From: Bacillota bacterium | GTDB lineage: Bacteria > Bacillota > Clostridia > Oscillospirales > Ruminococcaceae | DNA: 63,804 nucleotides | Direction: 5' to 3' | Assembly (NCBI GenBank): GCA_023415575.1 | Contig: JAEZKF010000006.1 | Coordinates: 1 to 63,804 of the forward strand | In this document: piece after piece, positions 36,227 to 45,758 of the stretch | Layout of the letters: each line of letters starts with the position of its first letter | How positions within the stretch are numbered: position 1 is the first letter of the stretch | Notes under the pieces: generated by a model | What the model saw: only the letters and a program-made list of their open reading frames with translations | What the model was told of the DNA's origin: nothing | Database searches by the model: none | Translations under genes and position numbers: made by a program

Positions 36227-37627
36227 ATGAAGCGTTTTGCGGCTCTTTTTGCATGCTGCACACTCCTAATTACAACAACATTGTCAGGGTGCAGTACCGT
36301 ACGCGATACCCTTGTTAGCACAGATATCACTCAAACGCAGTCCATAGAAGCTTCATCAGAAACCGTATCGGATGAAAGCATTAAAGTCATTAACGTTTAT
36401 GGCGCGTTAAATGAAGCGCCTGAGCTGGTGGCAAAGTACAGGGAACTTCACCCTGACTTCCCATACAAAATTCAAAAGTTTGTTTATGCTACCGCAGATG
36501 TTGATTATCATTATGCCCTTGATACAAATCTCGCAGCGGGCGGCGAAAGTATCCCCGATATTTATTGTATTGTAAGCTCTTTTGTACCCAAATACACAAA
36601 GGGCAGCTTGGCGGGATACGCTGCAACATATAAGGAGCTCGGCATAGACATAGATAACCTGTTAAAAAAGGCCGATATTGCCCAATATGTCATTGATATG
36701 GGCACAAACTCGGCAGGGGAGGTCGTTGCCCTCACCTATCAGGGAACGGGCGGGGCTTTTATCTATCGCCGCTCCATTGCAAAGGATGTTTGGGGAACAG
36801 ACGACCCCGAAATCATTAAGGAGAAAATCGGCCCGGGCTGGGATCGGTTTATTGAGGCAGCAGATGAGTTAAAGGCGAAGGGATACGGCATTGTATCCAG
36901 TAGCGGTGATCTCTGGAGAATGGTGGACAATAGCGCCGAGATGCCATGGATTGTGGATGGTAAGCTCTACATAGACCCAAAGCGCGAGGAGTTTCTTGAT
37001 TTTGCAAAGCTGCTCAAGGATAAGGGGTACACCAACAATACCCAAACGTGGACAGAAAAATGGTATAACGATATGAAAGGCGCGGGCGATAAGGAAATAT
37101 TCGGCTTCTTCGGCCCATCATGGTTTTTAAACTACGTTCTTGAAGATAACTGCGGTGGAGATAAGGTTGGCGAGGGAACCTATGGCGATTGGGCTTTATG
37201 CGAGCCTACGCTAGGCTTTTTCTGGGGTGGTTATTGGCTTTTTGCAAACAAAAACTCTAAACACAAAGAGGCCATAGGCGACATAATTGAGTGGATAACC
37301 CTCGATAGCTCCGAAACCGGTCTGCAATCCTACTGGGCGGACGGAACCTTTGACTTCCATAAAATACCTGACGCAGTAACATCCGGTGTTGTCATGCGCA
37401 AATCTTCAAAAAAGCTTGATATAATTGGTTATCAGGATATGTTCCCGGTATTTGATAAAGCGGCAAAACTTGCAAGTGGTAAGGTTATTACCGATTACGA
37501 CGTATTCATTGAAATTTACTGGCTTAAACAGGTTCGTGCGTATGCAGAGGGTAGCAAGTCAAGAGAAGAGGCCATCGCAGATTTTAAACAGGACGTAAAA
37601 TTAAACCTGGATATCATAGTAGAGTAA
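36227..37627 (+). CDS. ABC transporter solute-binding lipoprotein, paralog 1 of 3
   Basis: This 466-aa family-1 extracellular solute-binding protein has a lipobox L-S-G-C (C22) and then a Ser/Thr-rich linker. Its body contains YRELHPDFPYKI, FIYRRSIAKDVWGTDDPEII, KIGPGWDRF, DGKLYIDPKREE and SHORT conserved Trp-rich FGPSWF. It is closely similar along its full length to the next two genes. Family members deliver sugars or oligosaccharides to ABC permeases, but no permease or ATPase is nearby. It has its own promoter after the rplL terminator. Confidence 0.85.
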   Translation: MKRFAALFACCTLLITTTLSGCSTVRDTLVSTDITQTQSIEASSETVSDESIKVINVYGALNEAPELVAKYRELHPDFPYKIQKFVYATADVDYHYALDTNLAAGGESIPDIYCIVSSFVPKYTKGSLAGYAATYKELGIDIDNLLKKADIAQYVIDMGTNSAGEVVALTYQGTGGAFIYRRSIAKDVWGTDDPEIIKEKIGPGWDRFIEAADELKAKGYGIVSSSGDLWRMVDNSAEMPWIVDGKLYIDPKREEFLDFAKLLKDKGYTNNTQTWTEKWYNDMKGAGDKEIFGFFGPSWFLNYVLEDNCGGDKVGEGTYGDWALCEPTLGFFWGGYWLFANKNSKHKEAIGDIIEWITLDSSETGLQSYWADGTFDFHKIPDAVTSGVVMRKSSKKLDIIGYQDMFPVFDKAAKLASGKVITDYDVFIEIYWLKQVRAYAEGSKSREEAIADFKQDVKLNLDIIVE

Positions 37628-37638
37628 ATACAAATGAA

Positions 37639-37685
37639 ATGACCAGTCATCATGCGCTTGATATATGGTGACTGGTCATCTTTTC
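37639..37685 (+). terminator. Terminator after paralog 1
   Basis: ATGACCAGTCA pairs with TGACTGGTCAT around a 20-base AT-rich loop region, followed by CTTTTCT. It shares GACCAGTCAT with the rplL terminator. Confidence 0.7.
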
Positions 37686-37690
37686 TAATC

Positions 37691-37708
37691 GGGAAATTAT
37701 GGTATAAT
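37691..37708 (+). promoter_or_regulatory. Extended -10 promoter of paralog 2
   Basis: GGGAAATTATGGTATAAT ends at 37708. It is identical to the block before paralog 1, and there is no good -35. Confidence 0.65.
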
Positions 37709-37728
37709 AGGCGTGAGGAGGGTCAGAT

Positions 37729-39165
37729 ATGAAGAGAATGATAGCTCTCTTATTAAGCTGCCTATTGCTTACAACATTAGCGGGGTGTAATAGCATAAGC
37801 GACACCCCCATAAGCTCAGATATCACTCAAACGCTATCTACAGAAGCTTCATCAGAAGCCGTATCGGATGCCCCTGAGGATAAATTCATCAATGTTTTTT
37901 CTACGGCAAATGAACTCACCGTTTTGGTTAAGAAGTATAAAGAACTTCACCCTGATTTTCCTTATGAAATCAGGGCGTGCTTGCCATCGTCCTTAGATGG
38001 CGCGTATCATATAACGCTTGATAGCCTTCTTGCTGCCGGTGGGGAAATGATACCCTATATTTACAGCGTGGAAGACCTAAATGTGCCAAGATACTCTAAG
38101 GGCAGCTCTGCTAAATACGCAGTACCATATAAAGAGCTCGGGATCGACATCGATAGGCTGCTTATTGAGGCCGATATTCCCCAGTACGTCATTGACATGG
38201 GTAAAAACCCTGCGGGTGAAATCGTTGCACTTTCTTATGACGGAACGGGCGGAGCCTTTATATATCGCCGGTCTATTGCAAAGGATGTTTGGGGAACAGA
38301 TGACCCCGAAATCATAAAAAACAAGATTGGCCCGGGCTGGGAAAGGTTCTTTGAGGCTGCAGAAGAGGTAAAGGCAAAGGGTTACGCCATTGTATCGAGC
38401 TGTGCAGAAATCTGGGATATGGTACATAATAGCGCCGAGAAGCCATGGATTGTGGATGGCAAGCTTTATATAGACCCAAAGCGGGAAGAGTATTTTGATT
38501 TAGTGAGACGACTTGTAAAGAATGGATACACCAATAATACGGATCCAGGGTTTGAAGGATGGTTTGATGATATAAGGGGTGTCGGCGAAAAGAAGGTCCT
38601 CGGCTTTTTTGGGCCGTCATGGTTTATCAACGATGTAATAAGATTAAACTGCGATGGTGAAAAGACCGGTGAAGGAAGCTATGGAGATTGGGCTGTTTGC
38701 GAGCCTCCGCTAGGCTTGTTTAGTGGCGGTACATGGGTTTACGTTAACAAAGACTCAAAGCATAAAGAGGCTATTAGTGACATTATCGAGTGGCTAACCC
38801 TCGACAGCTCCGAAAATGGTCTACAGTATTACTGGGCAAAAGACACTTCTGAAGAATTTTCTACACTGACGGCAGTAGCATCCGGAACTGTTATGAAAAA
38901 GGTCTCATGCATCCTCGATATAATCGGTAATCAGGATATGTACCACGTGTTTGACAGGGCTGCGAGGCTTGCAAACGGTTATAATCGAACCGAATATGAC
39001 GCTATAATCAGTCACTACTGGTGTACCCAAGCACAAGAGTATGCCCAAGGCAAGAAGTCAAGAGAACAGGCTATCGCAGACTTTAAGATAAAGGTAAAAA
39101 ACGCATTAGAATATTATTTTAGAGTAAGTCAATCATTTGACGGGGAAGCAATTATTATACAATAG
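37729..39165 (+). CDS. ABC transporter solute-binding lipoprotein, paralog 2 of 3
   Basis: The 478-aa protein has a lipobox L-A-G-C (C20). It keeps the shared blocks YKELHPDFPYEI, FIYRRSIAKDVWGTDDPEII, KIGPGWERF, DGKLYIDPKREE and FGPSWF, but differs more from paralogs 1 and 3 in the ligand-cleft stretches and has an extra tail of about 12 residues. It lies between its relatives and has a copy of the same terminator-promoter spacer. GAGGAGGG precedes ATG 37729. The ligand may differ from that of its neighbours. Confidence 0.85.
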   Translation: MKRMIALLLSCLLLTTLAGCNSISDTPISSDITQTLSTEASSEAVSDAPEDKFINVFSTANELTVLVKKYKELHPDFPYEIRACLPSSLDGAYHITLDSLLAAGGEMIPYIYSVEDLNVPRYSKGSSAKYAVPYKELGIDIDRLLIEADIPQYVIDMGKNPAGEIVALSYDGTGGAFIYRRSIAKDVWGTDDPEIIKNKIGPGWERFFEAAEEVKAKGYAIVSSCAEIWDMVHNSAEKPWIVDGKLYIDPKREEYFDLVRRLVKNGYTNNTDPGFEGWFDDIRGVGEKKVLGFFGPSWFINDVIRLNCDGEKTGEGSYGDWAVCEPPLGLFSGGTWVYVNKDSKHKEAISDIIEWLTLDSSENGLQYYWAKDTSEEFSTLTAVASGTVMKKVSCILDIIGNQDMYHVFDRAARLANGYNRTEYDAIISHYWCTQAQEYAQGKKSREQAIADFKIKVKNALEYYFRVSQSFDGEAIIIQ

Positions 39166-39218
39166 AAAATGGTGCTAATCCGATAAGAGTGTTTCATAAC
39201 ACATAAGGAGGGTTTATC

Positions 39219-40622
39219 ATGAAGCGATTTGCGGCGCTGTTTGAATGTTGTATCATTCTCATAGTTACAGCATTATCAGGGTGCAGCACAATACACGATA
39301 CCCCTGCCAGCTCAGATATTACCCAGACACAATCCATACAAGCTTCATCAGAAACCGTTTCGGATATAAGCGATAAAGTCATTAACGTTTATGGCGCAAC
39401 AGATGAGGCGCCTAGGCTGGTAACAAGGTATAGGGAGCTTCATCCCGACTTTCCGTATAAAATCAAGGAGTTTCTGTTTGCTACCGTAGATGGTGATTAT
39501 CATTATGCCCTTGACACGATGCTCGCAACAGGCGGCGAAAGCATCCCTGATATATACTGTGTTGAAGGTAATTTTGTGCCCAAATACTCAAAGGGCGATT
39601 ACGCTGAATACGCGACACCATATAAGGAACTGGGAATCGACGTCGATACTCTATTAAAAGAGGCCGATATTGCCCAGTATGTCGTTGATATGGGCACAAA
39701 CCCTGCAGGGGAGATTGTGGCCCTTACCTATCATGGAACCGGGGCTGCCTTTATCTACCGCCGATCCATTGCAAAGGATGTTTGGGGAACAGATAACCCC
39801 GAAATCATCAAGGACAAGATTGGCCCGGGTTGGGACCGATTCTTTGGGGCGGCAGAAGAGTTAAAGGCGAAGGGATACGGTATCGTATCCGGCAGCAGTG
39901 ATATCTGGAGAATGGTGGAGAACAGCGCCGAGATGCCATGGGTTGTGGATGGCAAGCTCTACATAGACCCAAAGCGCGAAGAGTATCTTGACCTAGCAAA
40001 ACGGCTTTGGGACGAGGGATACACCAACAATACTATCTACTGGCAAGATGGATGGTATGATGATATGAAGGGTACCGGTGAGAAGGAAATCCTCGGTTAC
40101 TTCGGCCCGTCATGGTTTGTCAACTACGTTCTCAGGTATAGCTGCGGCGGTGATAAGGTCGGCGAGGGAACCTATGGCGACTGGGCCGTATGCGAGCCTC
40201 CGCTCGGATTCTTCTGGAGCGGCTATTGGCTGTTTGTAAATAAAAACTCAAAGCATAAAGAAGTCATAGCCGATATTATTGAGTGGATTACCCTGGATAG
40301 CTCCGAAACCGGACTGCAATATCTCTGGGCAAAAGGCGCAGTGGAAGAAAAGGAGACCTTCCCTTTGCCTGCAGCATCCGGCACGGTTATGAAAAAGGTT
40401 TCAGCAACACTTGATATTATCGGTTATCAGGATATGTATCCGGTGTTTGACAAGGCTGCAAGGCTTGCCAGTGGTAAGAATAAAACACATCTCGATGAAA
40501 ACATCGGTTCCTTCTGGTGTGAGCAGGTACAAGAATACGCGCAAGGCAGCAAATCAAGAGAACAGGCGATTGCAGATTTTAAGATGACGATACAAGAAAA
40601 GCTTCACATCGAATCAGACTAA
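39219..40622 (+). CDS. ABC transporter solute-binding lipoprotein, paralog 3 of 3
   Basis: This 467-aa protein is closer to paralog 1 than to paralog 2 (start MKRFAALFECC, linker with SSDITQTQSI). The lipobox is L-S-G-C (C22). The signal peptide carries a Glu at position 9 where paralog 1 has Ala, odd in a hydrophobic core but still probably exportable. The 53-bp gap before it has AAGGAGGG but lacks the terminator-promoter block, so it is likely read from the paralog 2 transcript. A strong terminator follows. Confidence 0.85.
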   Translation: MKRFAALFECCIILIVTALSGCSTIHDTPASSDITQTQSIQASSETVSDISDKVINVYGATDEAPRLVTRYRELHPDFPYKIKEFLFATVDGDYHYALDTMLATGGESIPDIYCVEGNFVPKYSKGDYAEYATPYKELGIDVDTLLKEADIAQYVVDMGTNPAGEIVALTYHGTGAAFIYRRSIAKDVWGTDNPEIIKDKIGPGWDRFFGAAEELKAKGYGIVSGSSDIWRMVENSAEMPWVVDGKLYIDPKREEYLDLAKRLWDEGYTNNTIYWQDGWYDDMKGTGEKEILGYFGPSWFVNYVLRYSCGGDKVGEGTYGDWAVCEPPLGFFWSGYWLFVNKNSKHKEVIADIIEWITLDSSETGLQYLWAKGAVEEKETFPLPAASGTVMKKVSATLDIIGYQDMYPVFDKAARLASGKNKTHLDENIGSFWCEQVQEYAQGSKSREQAIADFKMTIQEKLHIESD

Positions 40623-40628
40623 ACCACA

Positions 40629-40668
40629 GGGGCAAGGCTATGGTTTCGACCATAGTCTTGCCCCTTAC
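40629..40668. terminator. Bidirectional terminator
   Basis: A sixteen-base-pair stem (40629-40644 with 40649-40664, one G-T pair) closes a TTCG tetraloop, between converging genes. Confidence 0.9.
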
Positions 40669-40692
40669 TTTGCATATTTATAACCGCTTGGG

Positions 40693-42018
40693 TTAGGAAT
40701 GCTCATCCGTACTGCACTGCAATAAGTTGTTCCCATCTTCAAGGGCGCGGACTGACCTTATGCGGGATAGAATCAGGGCAGTCACGCATATCAGCACACC
40801 CGAAATCAGAATCAATAAGCCGATACCTCTGCCGGGGCCGGTTCCGATTATCCTGCCCACACTATCTGCAAGCGCGCCGTCAGAAAGCAGAAAGGGAGTA
40901 AACAGGTAGTCCGCCATCACGCCGGAAATGGCATACGCTACGACATAACCCATCTGGGAGATTAGGCTAACTAGCCCCCAAACCCTGCCTTGGACGGTGT
41001 TTTCAATATTAGACCGAACCAGGACGTCCAAGCTTGTATTGGCAAACGGGAGCGTGGCAAAGAATAAAAAGCCCGCAATACAGATTAGAACCATGTTTTC
41101 CCTCAATCCAAACAAGGCCATGAAGATGCCCATAAAAAAGAGTGAAGCCCACAGGGCCTTAACATAACCTGACTTTATCGGTACTATCCCGATTACAATA
41201 CTGGATATGAGCATCCCGCAAGCACAGATGGACTGCGCCGTGCCGAGGGTTTCGACTGTGTCAAACGCCAAAATCATCGGGGAGGATAGAGTTTGGATAA
41301 ACCCCAAAAAGAAGGTGAGCAGCGAGGTGATTAAAACCAAAACCAGCACACCCTTATTGGACGATACGGCCCGCCAGCCTTCTAACAATTCAGATAAAAA
41401 CGGGCTTGCCTGCTTTCGTTCGTGTTTATGAATGCTTCTGCTCACGGCAAAGGTGGACGCTACTGTTTCAAAAAAGGTAGCAATATCAATGATGAGCAAA
41501 AGCTTTATATCCCAGTGCATCAGTAAAAGCCCCGCAACAAAAGGGGAGATGAGATACTTTGCCGACCCCGCCGCCTGAATCAGGCCGCTCGCCTTTGCGT
41601 ATTCCTCCTCGGATAAGAGGTCGGTCACTGAGGCCTTGTATGCAGGCTCCATGAGGGAGGAGAAAACCGAGCTTATGGTAACCCCGATGCATATCTGCCA
41701 AAGCCGGGCTGTGCCGAACAGCATACAGACCCAGATATACACAAGGCCTAAGGCGGAAAGACTGTCGCCTAAGATCATCATGAGTCTGCGGTCATACCGG
41801 TCGGCCAATACACCGGCCGGGGGGCTCAGCAACAGATAAGGCAGATAGGCAAGCAGGGTGACAAGAGCCACTGCGGAGGCTTTACCCGTCTGTTCATATA
41901 CATAAACGCCCAGCCCGAACGAGGTCAGCCCGTTGCCGATAGCAGAGATAAGCTGTCCCGTCCACAGCAATAGAAATTTTGAAAAAGATTTGTCAGAGGA
42001 TGCACTACTTGTTGTCAT
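40693..42018 (-). CDS. MFS transporter, DHA3-type efflux family
   Basis: The 441-aa protein has about 12 membrane segments. FLLLWTGQLISAIGNGLTSF at the N-terminus and the loop motif GVLADRYDRRLMM after segment 2 are typical of the DHA3 drug/macrolide exporters (Mef-like). A second half with PFANTSLDVLVRSNI and GRVWGLVSLISQMG agrees. The substrate is unknown; clinical resistance cannot be inferred. It is transcribed divergently from the PhzF-like gene, and each has its own promoter. Confidence 0.88.
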   Translation of the reverse strand: MTTSSASSDKSFSKFLLLWTGQLISAIGNGLTSFGLGVYVYEQTGKASAVALVTLLAYLPYLLLSPPAGVLADRYDRRLMMILGDSLSALGLVYIWVCMLFGTARLWQICIGVTISSVFSSLMEPAYKASVTDLLSEEEYAKASGLIQAAGSAKYLISPFVAGLLLMHWDIKLLLIIDIATFFETVASTFAVSRSIHKHERKQASPFLSELLEGWRAVSSNKGVLVLVLITSLLTFFLGFIQTLSSPMILAFDTVETLGTAQSICACGMLISSIVIGIVPIKSGYVKALWASLFFMGIFMALFGLRENMVLICIAGFLFFATLPFANTSLDVLVRSNIENTVQGRVWGLVSLISQMGYVVAYAISGVMADYLFTPFLLSDGALADSVGRIIGTGPGRGIGLLILISGVLICVTALILSRIRSVRALEDGNNLLQCSTDEHS

Positions 42019-42110
42019 ATCTATAACTGTTCCTAAATGAGATTCTTTAAACTGACCTCATGCCCTGCTTCCCTTCTTATTAGACAGACAATCGGTCAAA
42101 ATCTTTCCTC

Positions 42111-42139
42111 ATATTACCACCGCGTATCTTGTGTGTCAA
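42111..42139 (-). promoter_or_regulatory. Promoter of the MFS transporter gene
   Basis: On the minus strand: TTGACA (42139-42134), 17-base spacer, TAATAT (42116-42111). Near consensus. Confidence 0.8.
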
Positions 42140-42161
42140 TAATAGCCTTGTGTAGAAAAAA

Positions 42162-42191
42162 TTGTTGCGTTTTTTTATGACTTGTTATAAT
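42162..42191 (+). promoter_or_regulatory. Promoter of the PhzF-family gene
   Basis: TTGTTG at 42162-42167, 18-base spacer, TATAAT at 42186-42191 with an extended TG. Back to back with the MFS promoter. Confidence 0.7.
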
Positions 42192-42237
42192 GTAAGAAAT
42201 ATCCGGCAGTCCTTTGTGAAAGGAGAGAAACAACAAG

Positions 42238-43014
42238 ATGCAATACTATGTGGTTGATGTTTTTACAGATAAGCTGTTTAGCGGCAACTATGCGGGTGTA
42301 TGTCTGTTGGATGAACCGTTGGATGCCGAGACGATGCAGAGTATCGCCGCCGAGAGCAACCTGCCCGAAACGGCTTTTTTGCTGTACGAAAACGGACGGT
42401 ATAATCTGCGTTGGTTTACCCCGGCTGTTGAGATAGATCTGTGCGGGCACGCAACCCTTGCAACAGCCTTTGTGCTCATGAACCATGTTTATCCTAATAT
42501 GAAGCGTGTGGAGTTCGACACTCAAAGCGGCGTTTTGACTGTAACCCGTGAACAGGACGTCTTTTGGATGGATTTCCCGCGCAGAAAGCCCGTGCCTTGC
42601 GAGATGCCTGCTTACTTATCCGAAGCACTGGGTGTTCCGGTACTGGAAACGCATAAATCAAGGGATTTGGTTGCCGTGGTCGAGTCAGAGGAAGCGGTGC
42701 GCAGGGTTACCCCAAACCTTGTGTTACTGCGCAAAATTGATGATGTGTTTGCCGTCATCGTCACCGCAAAAGGGGAGAGGTGCGACTTTGCATCCCGATT
42801 CTTTGCCCCCAATGCAGGGATAGACGAAGACCCCGTCACCGGTTCTTCACACAGTACCCTGATTCCGTTTTGGAGCGAACGGCTCGGCAGAACCGAGATG
42901 ATTGCAAAGCAGCTTTCAAAACGAGGCGGCACGCTTTTTTGCAAAGATACGGGTGAGCGGGTTCTCATCGGCGGAACGGGTGTTTTATATCTTTCGGGTG
43001 AGATACACCTTTAA
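42238..43014 (+). CDS. PhzF family isomerase/epimerase-like protein
   Basis: The 258-aa protein has the diaminopimelate-epimerase-like fold of the PhzF family. The catalytic Glu is E44 in SNLPETAFL, and DLCGHATLATA and GIDEDPVTGSSHSTL are the signature loops. Family members include the phenazine enzyme PhzF, but most Firmicute relatives act on unknown small metabolites; no phenazine genes are present. AAAGGAG lies upstream of the ATG. Confidence 0.9.
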   Translation: MQYYVVDVFTDKLFSGNYAGVCLLDEPLDAETMQSIAAESNLPETAFLLYENGRYNLRWFTPAVEIDLCGHATLATAFVLMNHVYPNMKRVEFDTQSGVLTVTREQDVFWMDFPRRKPVPCEMPAYLSEALGVPVLETHKSRDLVAVVESEEAVRRVTPNLVLLRKIDDVFAVIVTAKGERCDFASRFFAPNAGIDEDPVTGSSHSTLIPFWSERLGRTEMIAKQLSKRGGTLFCKDTGERVLIGGTGVLYLSGEIHL

Positions 43015-43023
43015 AAAGGAAAC

Positions 43024-43055
43024 GGCATATTACAAGGTGTAATATGTCGTCTTTT
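43024..43055 (+). terminator. Terminator after the PhzF-family gene
   Basis: GGCATATTAC/GTAATATGTC (43024-43033 with 43039-43048), then GTCTTTTCG. Confidence 0.75.
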
Positions 43056-43232
43056 CGTTTGTACCCATTGGATTTTGCGTAGTTGCGGATAGACTAATTA
43101 CTGTACATAAGCAAAAACCCACAAGCCTGGGTGTTTTGTGTGTTGCATAGAAAGATGAAATGAGTTAACGTATAGATAATGATAATGTAAATCGATACAG
43201 ACTAGCCTTAGACGCTCAAGGAGGCAAGCGCA

Positions 43233-44537
43233 ATGCAAACTGCCCAACTGAAAAATCAACTCAACCAAGGAGAATACCGCGCTACGCTTTCTGCGCTTTA
43301 CAGTGCCGACAACGCTGAGATACAAGAGCAGATTGCACGCTTTACTGCTGCTGCCGACCGGTTTGGCGAACTCTTTGGGCAAGACCGCGACATCGCCCTT
43401 TTCAGCGCTCCGGGGCGGACAGAGATTGGCGGCAACCACACCGACCACCAGCGCGGCCGGGTGCTCGCGGCGGCAGTCAACCTGGACACCATCGCTATTG
43501 TATCTATCAATCAGGAAAACATCATCCGCATTAAAAGCGAGGGACATGATATAAACCTCGTAGACCTTTCGCATCTTGACGCCGTTCCATCGGAGCGGGG
43601 AAGGTCTACCGCGCTTGTTCGGGGCATTGCTGCGATGTTTCGTGCGTCCGGCTACCGTATCGGCGGGTTTGATGCCTATACTACCTCGGAAGTCCTCACC
43701 GGTTCAGGGCTATCCTCCTCTGCTGCTTTTGAGGTTCTCGTGGGCACAATACTAAACCATATGTATAACGAAGGCAAGATTTCACCGGTTGCAATCGCCC
43801 AAATCGGCCAGCGCGCGGAAAACGAGTACTTCGGCAAGCCCTGCGGCCTCATGGACCAAACCGCCTCGGCGGTGGGCGGGTTTGTCGCCATCGACTTTGC
43901 AGACCCCGCCCGGCCCGTCGTTCAGCGCGTTCCATTTGACCTTGCATCTAGCGGCTATGCCCTGTGCATCGTCAACACCGGCGGCAGCCATGCCGACCTG
44001 ACAGCCGATTATACGGCAGTACCCGCTGAGATGAAGGAGGTAGCGGCACAGTTTGGCAAGCAGTACCTGCGCGAGGTAGAGCATGAGGAGTTCTATGCGC
44101 AAATCGGTTCCCTGCGTGGTAAAGTCAGCGACCGTGCTATCCTACGGGCCATCCACTTTTTTGATGACAACGAGCGGGTTAAACAACAAACGGATGCACT
44201 CAAAAAAGGAGATATGCAGGGTTTTTTAGACCTTGTTAACGCCTCAGGGCGATCATCCTTTGAACACCTGCAAAACGTGTATTCGCCCTCTCATCCATCA
44301 GAGCAGGGAATTGCCCTTGCCCTTGCACTGAGCGAGAAAATTCTATCTGGCCGTGGTGCCGTACGCGTACACGGCGGCGGCTTTGCCGGAACAATACAGG
44401 CGTTTGTACCACATGACCTGCTTGGGTGCTTTAAACAGGAAATAGAAAGCGTTTTCGGTGCTGGTGCGTGTCACATCCTTTCAGTCCGTCCGGTGGGCGG
44501 AACACGAATCTTACCTTATCAATGTCGCAAAGAGTAG
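43233..44537 (+). CDS. galK: Galactokinase
   Basis: This 434-aa GHMP kinase phosphorylates galactose in the Leloir pathway. The galactokinase signature appears as APGRTEIGGNHTDHQ (a variant of P-G-R-V-N-L-I-G-E-H-T-D-Y), the ATP motif as LTGSGLSSSAAFEV, and the C-terminal motif as VHGGGFAGTIQAF. CAAGGAGG precedes the ATG. galE is next on the strand (187-bp gap with its own promoter); galT is not in the window. Confidence 0.92.
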   Translation: MQTAQLKNQLNQGEYRATLSALYSADNAEIQEQIARFTAAADRFGELFGQDRDIALFSAPGRTEIGGNHTDHQRGRVLAAAVNLDTIAIVSINQENIIRIKSEGHDINLVDLSHLDAVPSERGRSTALVRGIAAMFRASGYRIGGFDAYTTSEVLTGSGLSSSAAFEVLVGTILNHMYNEGKISPVAIAQIGQRAENEYFGKPCGLMDQTASAVGGFVAIDFADPARPVVQRVPFDLASSGYALCIVNTGGSHADLTADYTAVPAEMKEVAAQFGKQYLREVEHEEFYAQIGSLRGKVSDRAILRAIHFFDDNERVKQQTDALKKGDMQGFLDLVNASGRSSFEHLQNVYSPSHPSEQGIALALALSEKILSGRGAVRVHGGGFAGTIQAFVPHDLLGCFKQEIESVFGAGACHILSVRPVGGTRILPYQCRKE

Positions 44538-44616
44538 GACTATATCTGCGCTATCTTCAGCAAAGATAATCATAGGGAACACAAGGCAAAAAGCGGATGC
44601 GGCTTTGCTACATATA

Positions 44617-44625
44617 TGGTATAAT
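44617..44625 (+). promoter_or_regulatory. Extended -10 promoter upstream of galE
   Basis: TGG-TATAAT with TATAAT at 44620-44625 and no clear -35. About 100 bases upstream of galE. Confidence 0.5.
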
Positions 44626-44724
44626 AAATCAGCGTATCTTTCCCCCATGAGTTTGCGTTACATATGATACCCAGGGCATCTGCTGGCGGGTTCATTTTAT
44701 CGAAGAAAGGTCAGGATTACAGAT

Positions 44725-45735
44725 ATGAAGGTTTTGGTTACAGGAGGCGCAGGGTTTATCGGAAGCCACACCTGCGTGGAGCTCTTGAATGCAGGCTATG
44801 AAGTGGTTGTGGTGGATAACCTCTGCAACTCGCAAGAATCGACCATCGACCGCATCCGCGAGATAACCGGCAAGGACATTGCGTTCTACGAGACCGATAT
44901 CCGCGACATAGACGGACTGCGCGCCGTGTTTTCACAGCATAAAATTGATGCAGTCGTGCACTTTGCAGGGCTTAAGGCGGTCGGCGAATCAGTCAAGATG
45001 CCGCTTCTTTACTATGATAACAACGTACACGGAACGGTAGTCCTCTGTCAGGCGATGCAGGAGGCAGGCTGCAAGACCATCGTGTTTTCCTCGTCAGCCA
45101 CTGTTTACGGTATGAACAACCCCATCCCCTATAAGGAGGAGTATCCCACAAGCGCCATCAACCCCTACGGCAGCACAAAAGCGACTGTAGAGCGCATACT
45201 AACCGACCTGTGCGACTCCGACCCGGATTGGAGCGCTATGCTGCTGCGCTACTTTAACCCAATCGGCGCACACAAGAGCGGGCTGATCGGCGAAAACCCC
45301 AACGGTATCCCCAACAACCTTCTGCCATATGTCGCCCAGGTGGCAGTAGGCAAGCTGCCCCACCTCAACGTGTTCGGCAACGATTACGACACCAAGGACG
45401 GCACCGGAGTGCGCGACTATATCCATGTAGTCGACCTTGCAATCGGCCACCTAAAGGCGCTTGACTATGCACTCTGCCACAAGGGGGTAGAGGCGGTCAA
45501 CCTCGGCACCGGCAAGGGCACAAGCGTGCTTGAGATTGTTGAGGCCTACCGCAAGGCAAGCGGCAAGGAGATTCCTGTTCAGTTTGCTCCGCGCCGTGCG
45601 GGAGACCTTGCAGAATACTATGCCCATACCGGAAAGGCGAAGGAACTGCTTGGCTGGGAGGCCGTAAGGGACATCGATGAGATGTGCGCAGATAGCTGGC
45701 GATTTATGACTCATATCATGCAAGAAGAAGCATAA
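44725..45735 (+). CDS. galE: UDP-glucose 4-epimerase
   Basis: This 336-aa short-chain dehydrogenase-family enzyme interconverts UDP-galactose and UDP-glucose with bound NAD. The Rossmann motif is VTGGAGFIGSH, and the catalytic S124 and Y148-x-x-x-K152 lie in FSSSATVYG and NPYGSTK. GAAAGGTC lies upstream of the ATG. It works with galK and can supply UDP-sugars for glycan synthesis. Confidence 0.97.
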   Translation: MKVLVTGGAGFIGSHTCVELLNAGYEVVVVDNLCNSQESTIDRIREITGKDIAFYETDIRDIDGLRAVFSQHKIDAVVHFAGLKAVGESVKMPLLYYDNNVHGTVVLCQAMQEAGCKTIVFSSSATVYGMNNPIPYKEEYPTSAINPYGSTKATVERILTDLCDSDPDWSAMLLRYFNPIGAHKSGLIGENPNGIPNNLLPYVAQVAVGKLPHLNVFGNDYDTKDGTGVRDYIHVVDLAIGHLKALDYALCHKGVEAVNLGTGKGTSVLEIVEAYRKASGKEIPVQFAPRRAGDLAEYYAHTGKAKELLGWEAVRDIDEMCADSWRFMTHIMQEEA

Positions 45736-45758
45736 TAGCAGCTAAATAACTATAATTA

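Noticed and set aside
40693..42018. Antibiotic resistance gene
   Set aside because: DHA3-type MFS relationship alone does not show a drug substrate.
42238..43014. Phenazine biosynthesis locus
   Set aside because: Only the PhzF-family fold is present; no other phenazine genes, and the family is broad.
43089..43135. CCCA/TGGG hairpin with T run before galK
   Set aside because: Four-base stem is too weak to list as a terminator.
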